DNA of 12,530 nt from Cyanobacteria bacterium OH_SFB_17. GTDB taxonomy: Bacteria; Cyanobacteriota; Vampirovibrionia; Gastranaerophilales; Gastranaerophilaceae. The translations under genes were made by a program, and so were the position numbers. The notes beneath the pieces are model-generated. The model saw only the letters and a program-made list of their open reading frames with translations, was not told the DNA's origin and did not search any database. Where the stretch lies: contig JAEWYI010000068.1 of the NCBI GenBank assembly GCA_023395735.1, positions 1 to 12,530 on the forward strand, written 5' to 3'. Below are positions 1 to 5,230 of the stretch, piece by piece. The first letter of the stretch is position 1, and each line of letters opens with the position of its first letter.

Positions 1-214
1 TGAATTATACATTGTTGTAAGGAAACGTTAAAACCGCTAAGGCTAGTTAAATATGGATGTTCATAATTTTTTATGGATTTTTATAAATTTTATAAGAAGT
101 TTAGTAATAAAAGCAAACTTATTTTTATTGCTATTTAGATTACTATTTTATATGGATTTAAATTTTTTATATAATTAATTTTTATAAAATGATTAATTTA
201 TTTTAATTTCCATG
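1..214. other. AT-rich gene-free stretch upstream of the rplU promoter
   Basis: No supported gene lies here. The bases are very AT-rich, with loosely repeated TATGGATTT-like words (near 52, 72 and 152). Frame 2 reads a short open tail ending in TAA at 29-31 (ELYIVVRKR), which could be the C-terminus of an upstream gene, but ten codons cannot establish that. A weak hairpin AGCAA/TTGCT (112-116 with 128-132) is present. No convincing terminator, tRNA or repeat array was seen. Confidence 0.5.
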
Positions 215-243
215 TTGACAACCGACTTTGCGCCTGCGATAAT
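215..243 (+). promoter_or_regulatory. Sigma-70-type promoter of the rplU-rpmA operon
   Basis: A perfect -35 box TTGACA (215-220) is followed after exactly 17 bases by GATAAT (238-243), five of six matches to the -10 consensus. Transcription would begin near 250, giving an untranslated leader of about 130 bases before rplU. This is the best promoter match in the window, as expected for a highly expressed ribosomal-protein operon. Boxes and spacing are seen directly; activity is inferred. Confidence 0.75.
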
Positions 244-249
244 TAGGAA

Positions 250-380
250 ATAAAGTATAAGATAGGTTAGCCGTCTATAAACTTTTATTGCCGAAGTTTT
301 TATAAGGCATTTCAGGTATTCCTGATTGCACAAAGCTTTTGGCGGTAAAGTACGGCGCCTCAAATTGAAAGGAAATTAAA
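250..380 (+). promoter_or_regulatory. Structured 5' leader of rplU (candidate L21 leader)
   Basis: The inferred leader can form several hairpins. TCAGG/CCTGA closes a TATT loop (312-325) and may extend through GCA/TGC (307-309 with 327-329). GGCG (341-344) pairs with CGCC (356-359). TGCC (289-292) can pair with GGCA (306-309), which would compete with the extended first hairpin, so the leader may switch between two folds. Autoregulatory leaders upstream of L21 genes are known in several bacterial groups. I did not match this one to a published consensus; its identity as an L21-binding or switching element is inference. Confidence 0.4.
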
Positions 381-731
381 ATGTACGCAATAGTTGAAAC
401 AGGCGGAAAACAGTATCAGATGGAAGAAGGTAAATACCTTAAAGTTGAGCTGTTGGACGGCGAAAAAGATAGCAAAGTAGTTTTTGACAAAATTGTTATG
501 ATTGCAAACGGAAAAAAATCAAAAGTTGGTCAACCTTATGTAAAAGGTGCTTCTGTTGAAGGAACAATTTTGACTCACGATAAAGAAAAGAAAATTATCG
601 TTTACAAACAAAGACCTAAAAAAGGTTACAGACTTAAACAAGGTCACAGACAAGGCTTTACAAAAGTTATGATTACAAAGATCAGAACTTCAGCTCAGAA
701 AAAAGCAGCTGAAACAACTGAAGAAGCGTAG
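381..731 (+). CDS. rplU: 50S ribosomal protein L21
   Basis: L21 is a structural protein of the large ribosomal subunit that binds 23S rRNA. The 116-residue product opens with the family signature MYAIVETGGKQY and keeps the conserved basic core around residues 67-95 (VYKQRPKKGYR, then GHRQGFT), which contacts rRNA. It is slightly longer than the roughly 103-residue E. coli protein because of an Ala/Lys/Glu-rich C-terminal tail (about residues 103-116). The ATG at 381 is preceded by AAAGG (368-372) with an 8-base spacer. It is the first gene of an operon with rpmA, 116 bases downstream, and lies behind a consensus promoter and structured leader. Identity is secure. Confidence 0.98.
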   Translation: MYAIVETGGKQYQMEEGKYLKVELLDGEKDSKVVFDKIVMIANGKKSKVGQPYVKGASVEGTILTHDKEKKIIVYKQRPKKGYRLKQGHRQGFTKVMITKIRTSAQKKAAETTEEA

Positions 732-799
732 ACGTTTTAGGGCTTTAAAGTAAGCTGCAAATTGAAAAATTTAGCTATACTCAAGTCTCATAAACATCA

Positions 800-822
800 A
801 ATACTTCAAAGTAAAAAGTATT
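800..822 (+). other. AT-rich hairpin between rplU and rpmA
   Basis: AATACTT (800-806) and AAGTATT (816-822) are perfectly complementary over 7 bp around a 9-base loop, just upstream of the rpmA Shine-Dalgarno site. The stem is A/T-dominated and lacks a T-run after it, so it is a poor terminator. It may be an mRNA-processing or stability element, or chance in AT-rich DNA. Confidence 0.25.
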
Positions 823-847
823 AATTTTAAACAAGGAGCATAAAACA

Positions 848-1105
848 ATGGCACATAAGAAAGGTATGGGTTCGACCCGTAACGGTAGAGATTCCGCAGC
901 ACAGCGATTAGGCGTCAAAAAATTTGGCGGCGAAGTTGTTAAAGCAGGTAACATTATCATTCGTCAAAGAGGAACAAAAGTTCACCCTGGAAACAATGTT
1001 GGACTTGGTAAAGATGACACTTTGTTCGCTTTAATCGACGGTGTAGTTAAATTTGAACCACACAGACGTGATAGAAAACAAGTTAGCGTATACGCTGCAG
1101 GTTAG
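848..1105 (+). CDS. rpmA: 50S ribosomal protein L27
   Basis: L27 sits near the peptidyl-transferase centre, with its N-terminal arm reaching towards the tRNA acceptor ends. The 85-residue product begins MAHKKGMGSTRNGRDS, the mature-type N-terminus, and carries the conserved GVKKFGG, RQRGTKVHPG and KFEP segments. The ATG follows AAGGAG (833-838) at 9 bases. There is no N-terminal extension of the kind removed by the Prp protease in Firmicutes, and no prp-like gene lies between rplU and rpmA, so the two absences agree. The ACT-domain gene follows after 3 bases. Length and sequence are normal for the family. Confidence 0.98.
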   Translation: MAHKKGMGSTRNGRDSAAQRLGVKKFGGEVVKAGNIIIRQRGTKVHPGNNVGLGKDDTLFALIDGVVKFEPHRRDRKQVSVYAAG

Positions 1106-1108
1106 TTG

Positions 1109-1387
1109 ATGGAAGACAATAAGATAATTATAACAGTGTCGGGTACTGACAAAGTCGGTATTGTTGCAGAAGTTACTTCAATTTTGGCTAAATATTCGGT
1201 CAATATTGAAGATATAAAACAAACGCTTATGCAAGGACATTTCGTTATGTTTTTATTGGGTGACATCAGCAATTCAAAATATTCTTTTAAAGAAATCAAA
1301 GAAGCCATTATTTCTGCCTGTGAAAAAATGCAGATGGAAGCTTGGGTTCAAAGAAAAGGCATTTTCGAAAAAATGCACACAGTTTAG
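1109..1387 (+). CDS. UPF0237-type ACT-domain protein
   Basis: The 92-residue product is a single ACT domain, a small ligand-binding fold that usually senses amino acids. Residues 1-34 (IIITVSGTDKVGIVAEVTSIL onward) show the beta-strand followed by the Gly-Ile-Val ligand-site helix, and the C-terminus ends with FEKMHTV, resembling the F-x-x-MH ending of UPF0237 proteins. I chose the ATG at 1109 over the in-frame TTG at 1106 because AGG (1099-1101), inside the end of rpmA, then sits 7 bases upstream. Only 3 bases separate it from the rpmA stop, so translation is probably coupled. A terminator follows. There is no attached enzyme domain; the ligand and partner are unknown. The family relates distantly to GcvR-like regulators. 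Confidence 0.88.
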   Translation: MEDNKIIITVSGTDKVGIVAEVTSILAKYSVNIEDIKQTLMQGHFVMFLLGDISNSKYSFKEIKEAIISACEKMQMEAWVQRKGIFEKMHTV

Positions 1388-1412
1388 TAATTTTTAAAAG
1401 ACGAATAAATTT

Positions 1413-1440
1413 AAAAACAAGGGTTCAGGCCCTTGTTTTT
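1413..1440. terminator. Bidirectional terminator, ACT gene / decarboxylase
   Basis: An 11-bp perfect stem AAAAACAAGGG (1413-1423) / CCCTTGTTTTT (1430-1440) encloses the loop TTCAGG. T-rich flanks occur in both directions, so it can terminate the rplU operon on the plus strand and the decarboxylase on the minus strand. The minus-strand stop codon (TGA, 1425-1427) lies inside the loop, so the right arm encodes the last residues of the decarboxylase. Confidence 0.88.
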
Positions 1441-2861
1441 GTTTGTTTAACAACGTCTATTTTGTCGTATTCTTCAAGATATTTAAGGTGATTTTTAGTA
1501 ATGAGTTCTCCGGGGACAAGAATTGATATTCCGGGAGGGCATTCCGCGATTAATTGCGCTGAAATTTTGCCGACTGCATCAATAGGTTTGATTGATTCTT
1601 TTTCAGAATAAAACGCATCTTGCGGGTTCATTTGAATTTGAGGAATTAGCATTGGCATGTGTTTTTTGTTTTCCGGATATTTTTTTGATTGTTTTAATGA
1701 GCCCTTATAAGAGATTTTTTCAAGACAGCTTGTTAAATATTCAAAATCTTTGCGCGAATTTCCTATGTTTGAAAGGAATAAAACCCCTGTATCAGTTGCA
1801 GATTCAGCTTCAATATTGTATTCATATTTAAGTATTTCATAAAGCTGTTTTCCTGAAAAGTTTTGTGACCTTACAAATATTTTTGTCAAATCAAGCGGAG
1901 TATTTTTGCTTGATTCAAGCGCGATTATATTTGGAATTTTTGTTAATTTATTTCTAAAAAAAACGGCGTTATTTATAGCTTTTTTTATCAATTTTATTCC
2001 TTTGTCAGATTGCAATTGTGCTCTTGCTGCATCAAGACTAGCCAGAAGAAGCACAGACGGGCTTGTTGTGTGAAGCATTTTGAGTGTTTTTTCCAGATTT
2101 TCAACATCAACGCTGGAATTTTTGCCGACATGCAGCATCGAACTTTGGCTTAGGCTCCCTCCAGTTTTGTGCAAGGAATGGATTATTAAATCAGCGCCTG
2201 CATCGAGGGAGGATTCAGGAAGGTTTTTGTTAAAATGCCAAAGACACCCGTGAGCTTCATCGACGGCAAGGGGCACTTTATATTTTTTACAGACAATAGA
2301 GATTGATTTGATATTGGATACAATCCCCTCATAGGTGGGGTTTGTTATCCAGACAAGTTTTGTGTCAGGATTTTTTTTAAGAAGTTTTTCAACATCTTCG
2401 GCTAAAACCTGTCCCCAAATATCCCAACCATCTATTTTTTGAGGAATAAGCCAAAGTGGCTCGGCTCCTGATATAATCAATCCTGTGATAATTGAGCGAT
2501 GACTGTTTCGGTTTAGAATAACTTTTTGTCCTCTTTTTGTCATGCTCATGGCAATCGCAAGATTTCCCACTGTTGAGCCGTTCAGCAGGAAAAAAGTTTT
2601 TTTTGAACCAAACGCTTGAGCAGCAAGAATTTGGGCTTCATTTATTGCTCCTGATGGTGGGTTGAGAGTCCCTATATCTTCAAATGCATCTGTGGTATCA
2701 ATATTTAAGACTTTTTTACCGATTAATCTTTTAAATTCCTTAAGTATAGCATTTCCTTTTGTATGTCCAGGGATGTGAAATTGATGAGTTTTTCTTCCCA
2801 TTGCAGTTTCAAGATTTTCGATTATGGGTGTGTTGCATTTTTTGTTGTTTAAAGTTTTCAT
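1425..2861 (-). CDS. PLP-dependent Orn/Lys/Arg decarboxylase family protein
   Basis: This 478-residue protein belongs to the fold-type-I Orn/Lys/Arg decarboxylases (the Bacillus SpeA-like short form), which remove CO2 from a basic amino acid to give cadaverine, putrescine or agmatine. Visible landmarks are the substrate-entry motif HIPGHTKG (29-36), DTTDAFEDIGTLNPPSGAI (55-73), the PLP-contacting DEAHG (201-205) and the Schiff-base lysine in HSLHK (K232). The conserved C-terminal region ends in CPPGISILVPGE (441-452). Length is near the 480-490 usual for the short form. The ATG at 2861 follows AAGGA with a 6-base spacer. It is monocistronic, convergent with the ACT gene, and its last codons form part of the shared terminator. 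Substrate choice between lysine, ornithine and arginine cannot be read from sequence. Confidence 0.92.
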   Translation of the reverse strand: MKTLNNKKCNTPIIENLETAMGRKTHQFHIPGHTKGNAILKEFKRLIGKKVLNIDTTDAFEDIGTLNPPSGAINEAQILAAQAFGSKKTFFLLNGSTVGNLAIAMSMTKRGQKVILNRNSHRSIITGLIISGAEPLWLIPQKIDGWDIWGQVLAEDVEKLLKKNPDTKLVWITNPTYEGIVSNIKSISIVCKKYKVPLAVDEAHGCLWHFNKNLPESSLDAGADLIIHSLHKTGGSLSQSSMLHVGKNSSVDVENLEKTLKMLHTTSPSVLLLASLDAARAQLQSDKGIKLIKKAINNAVFFRNKLTKIPNIIALESSKNTPLDLTKIFVRSQNFSGKQLYEILKYEYNIEAESATDTGVLFLSNIGNSRKDFEYLTSCLEKISYKGSLKQSKKYPENKKHMPMLIPQIQMNPQDAFYSEKESIKPIDAVGKISAQLIAECPPGISILVPGELITKNHLKYLEEYDKIDVVKQTKTRA

Positions 2862-2927
2862 TAAAATTCCTTTTCTTATTTTAGTAATATACTGTAATTA
2901 ATGTATTTTTTTTATTGCCAATTGTTC

Positions 2928-2933
2928 TATAAT
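2928..2933 (+). promoter_or_regulatory. Possible -10 box for the porin-like gene
   Basis: A perfect TATAAT lies 43 bases before the chosen ATG at 2976, predicting a start near 2940. No good -35 box sits at the proper distance; TTGCCA at 2915-2920 is too close. Weakly supported. Confidence 0.35.
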
Positions 2934-2975
2934 AAAAACGTTCTGCTCTAGTATAGTTGGATTGGATTGAGTATT

Positions 2976-4331
2976 ATGAGAAAAATTTTAGTGGTCGCTT
3001 TTGTGGCATCTTTAATGCCCTTTTACCGCGGAGCTGTATTGGCTCAAGATTTGGAACCGGAGGCTTTAGTTTCCCCGGACGGACAAAAAAACGAAAATAC
3101 TTTGTCAGAAGTTGCAAATGTGTCAGCCCCCTCTTTGATTTTATCTACACCTGTTGTTGAAGATGTTAAAGCAAAAGATGCAGATGTTTCTGAGGATGTT
3201 AAGAAAAAAATTCCGGACAAAAAATTGGATTTAAAAGCTGTGATTTTTGATCCGTCTGCTGATTTTAAGGCTCAAGCCGAGGAAGAAGGCAGAGAAATGA
3301 CGAAAGAAGAGATTTATAAATATAAAATACACGAAGCTCTTCATGGTGAAGTTAAGGCTATTGATTCTGTTCCATTGTTAAAGGAGCATACAACGCTTCA
3401 TTTTGACAAGGGGCCAATTGAATCTATCACTCCGTCATTTTTATTCAGGGGACGTATGTCTCAAATGTGGACAGGCGAAAATTATGCGAATACATTATTC
3501 AATCTGGATTTTGCAGATTTTATTGTTGATGCAAAATTTAGAGATGGGAAAACTGTTTTCAAATTGATGGTAAATCCATCGAGACCCGTGGATAATACAA
3601 CATACATGCAAAGCTTTTTAGAATATTTGTACATACAAAGACAAATGACAAAAAACAATAAGTTATTGGTCGGTATGACAAGACAACAAGTTGGGCTTGA
3701 GGCTGCTTATGGTGCGGCAGGAACTCCTTTGTTCGCGAGATCGCAAGTATCAAGGACCTACGGTAATTCATTCGTTCCAGGGATTGTGTGGTCTGGGAAT
3801 TACCAACTCGTTGACTATTCGCTTGCTGGAGCCAGTTCTACCAGATGGCTCAAGGATTTCTTCCCGGGACCGGAATTTACCGGGCATGTAAACTTTAAGC
3901 CTCTGGCAAAAACTGATGGAAAGTATGGTAAACTTGCACTTGGCGGTTCGTTGAATGCGGGTAATGCAGAGAGTCATTATACTGTTGGAATGGCACATTT
4001 GGTTTATGAATATAAACGTTTAAAAGGAATTGTTGAATATGGTTCTGCTGATGGTTCAAACGGATCGACAGGTTTTACGGCAAATCGCTCAGAGGGTTTT
4101 TATGGAAACCTTGCTTATAGAGTGACTCCAAAGTTAGAAGCGATGGTTAGATATGACCAGTTTGACCCAAATAAAGACAAAGCAAATGACAGAAGAACTG
4201 AATATACTGCAGGATTGAACTATTATCTAAAAGGTCAGGCATTGAGAATAATGTTGAATTATGTTTATTATACGGTAGAAAACGGAGCTTACGGTTCAAG
4301 AATTCTTGTGGGAACTCAGATTTTACTTTAA
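2976..4331 (+). CDS. Porin-like outer-membrane beta-barrel protein
   Basis: The 451-residue product starts with a Sec signal peptide (MRKILVVAF, hydrophobic core, then AVLA before Gln24; predicted cut after A23). Residues 24 to about 130 are charged and Lys/Glu/Asp-rich. The rest shows alternating polar/hydrophobic strands with aromatic girdles and Gly/Asn/Asp turns, typical of a beta-barrel. The end (386-451, from KLEAMVRYDQFDPN through GLNYYLKG to GTQILL) resembles the last strands of phosphate-selective porin O/P-type proteins. The final residue is Leu rather than Phe or Trp. I preferred the ATG at 2976 to the in-frame TTG at 2967 because it begins a classic signal peptide; the Shine-Dalgarno site is poor either way. 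No S-layer-homology domain is evident, unlike typical cyanobacterial porins. The transported solute is unknown. Confidence 0.75.
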   Translation: MRKILVVAFVASLMPFYRGAVLAQDLEPEALVSPDGQKNENTLSEVANVSAPSLILSTPVVEDVKAKDADVSEDVKKKIPDKKLDLKAVIFDPSADFKAQAEEEGREMTKEEIYKYKIHEALHGEVKAIDSVPLLKEHTTLHFDKGPIESITPSFLFRGRMSQMWTGENYANTLFNLDFADFIVDAKFRDGKTVFKLMVNPSRPVDNTTYMQSFLEYLYIQRQMTKNNKLLVGMTRQQVGLEAAYGAAGTPLFARSQVSRTYGNSFVPGIVWSGNYQLVDYSLAGASSTRWLKDFFPGPEFTGHVNFKPLAKTDGKYGKLALGGSLNAGNAESHYTVGMAHLVYEYKRLKGIVEYGSADGSNGSTGFTANRSEGFYGNLAYRVTPKLEAMVRYDQFDPNKDKANDRRTEYTAGLNYYLKGQALRIMLNYVYYTVENGAYGSRILVGTQILL

Positions 4332-4365
4332 TTCTTACTTTTTGTTTTACCTAAAATAATCATTC

Positions 4366-4384
4366 ATTTTGATAAAGTCAAAAT
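4366..4384 (+). other. Small hairpin downstream of the porin-like gene
   Basis: ATTTTGA (4366-4372) and TCAAAAT (4378-4384) form a perfect 7-bp stem with a TAAAG loop, 35 bases after the stop codon. It lacks G/C pairs and a T-run, so it is at best an accessory 3'-end structure ahead of the stronger terminator at 4414. Confidence 0.25.
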
Positions 4385-4413
4385 ATTAGCTTTCAAAACA
4401 AAGTTTATTCCGA

Positions 4414-4447
4414 TTTAACCCTCAGAAATGGGGGTTAAACTGTTTTT
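4414..4447 (+). terminator. Rho-independent terminator after the porin-like gene
   Basis: TTTAACCC (4414-4421) pairs with GGGTTAAA (4432-4439). Two more pairs (T4422-G4431 wobble and C4423-G4430) leave an AGAAAT loop. A TTTTT run (4443-4447) begins four bases after the stem. It lies between the porin-like gene and the response regulator and probably separates their transcripts. Confidence 0.6.
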
Positions 4448-4474
4448 GTACAAAGGGGACAAGTATGTTTTAAT
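4446..4474 (+). promoter_or_regulatory. Weak candidate promoter of the response regulator
   Basis: TTGTAC (4446-4451) and TTTAAT (4469-4474) are 17 bases apart. The -10 matches five of six consensus positions, the -35 only three. It lies just after the terminator and about 60 bases before the gene. Promoter status is inferred and weak. Confidence 0.3.
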
Positions 4475-4481
4475 ACAAATC

Positions 4482-4506
4482 CTTGCCAAATCTTGATTTT
4501 GGCTAG
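4482..4506 (+). promoter_or_regulatory. Hairpin in the response-regulator leader
   Basis: GCCAAA (4485-4490) pairs with TTTGGC (4498-4503) across a 7-base loop, with two further outer pairs across one mismatch. It ends 14 bases before a near-perfect ribosome-binding site (AGGGAGG, 4521-4527). No T-run follows, so it is not a terminator; it could modulate translation or mark a protein-binding inverted repeat. Confidence 0.35.
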
Positions 4507-4532
4507 TACAACGGCTCACAAGGGAGGATAAT

Positions 4533-5201
4533 ATGGTAAATGATGCAGTAAAAGTCTTGATAGTGGAGGATCACAAATTAATGAGGGTTGGTCTGAAATC
4601 TTTGTTTGAAGACTATCCGGAAATAGTAATTATAGCAGAAGCTCAAAGTGGAAAAGAGGCTTTGGAAAAGGTTAAAACCCACAAACCCGATGTTGTTTTA
4701 ATGGATATAGGGCTTCCTGATATAAACGGAATTGAGGCAACAAAAAAAATTCTTGAGCAAAATGACAACGTTAAAGTTATTATGCTGACTTCTCATATTT
4801 CAGAGCAGGAGGTTTTGAATTCACTTTCAGCAGGAGCGAACGCTTATGTGATGAAAGATATCAACACAGAAATACTTATGATGGTTATCAAAACTGTAAA
4901 AGAAGGCGCAATATGGCTTGATCCAAAGGTTGCACCGATAATCAGAGAGAAAAATGCCGGTATAATTCCTCAAAGACAACTTTCCAGGGCCAATTTCAAG
5001 GCACATCATTCAAATCTTACCGAAAGAGAATATGAAGTCTTAAAGCTTGTCGTAGATGGCAAATCAAATAATCAGATAGCGCAAGCTCTTACCATAAGTG
5101 AACATACGGCAAAAGCTCACGTCTGTAACATTATACAAAAAATGGTTGTTGATGACAGGACACAAGCTGCTGTTAAGGCACTAAAGGAAGGTTTGGTCTA
5201 G
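4533..5201 (+). CDS. NarL/FixJ-family response regulator, orphan
   Basis: This 222-residue protein is a two-component transcription regulator. Residues 6-122 form the receiver domain: acidic pair E12/D13, phospho-acceptor D58 (in LMDIGLPDINGIE), switch Thr86 (MLTS) and conserved K108. A linker (about 123-158) leads to a LuxR-type helix-turn-helix at 160-216 (LTEREYEVLKLV, then IAQALTISEHTAKAHVCNI), which binds DNA on phosphorylation and dimerisation. All catalytic residues are present. The ATG has a strong AGGGAGG site 5 bases upstream. No histidine kinase lies next to it in this window, so its signal and partner are unknown. The next gene is convergent, only 2 bases from its stop. Confidence 0.95.
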   Translation: MVNDAVKVLIVEDHKLMRVGLKSLFEDYPEIVIIAEAQSGKEALEKVKTHKPDVVLMDIGLPDINGIEATKKILEQNDNVKVIMLTSHISEQEVLNSLSAGANAYVMKDINTEILMMVIKTVKEGAIWLDPKVAPIIREKNAGIIPQRQLSRANFKAHHSNLTEREYEVLKLVVDGKSNNQIAQALTISEHTAKAHVCNIIQKMVVDDRTQAAVKALKEGLV

Positions 5202-5230
5202 CTTTATTTTATTTTAGCTAAAGTTTTTTT
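5199..5230 (+). terminator. Weak terminator overlapping the response-regulator stop
   Basis: TAGCT (5199-5203, including the stop codon TAG) pairs with AGCTA (5216-5220), and a T7 run begins at 5224. The stem is only 5 bp with a 12-base loop. The hairpin and T-run lie within the 3' end of the convergent PLD gene. Plausible but weak. Confidence 0.35.

Noticed and set aside
2..31. Open tail ELYIVVRKR ending in TAA, possible 3' end of an upstream gene
   Set aside because: Only about ten codons are visible; chance cannot be excluded and no product can be named.
1106..1108. TTG as start of the ACT gene
   Set aside because: The adjacent ATG at 1109 has better spacing (7 bases) to the AGG at 1099-1101.
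2967..2969. TTG as start of the porin-like gene
   Set aside because: ATG at 2976 gives a cleaner signal peptide; the TTG lies in a short repeat with no better ribosome-binding site.
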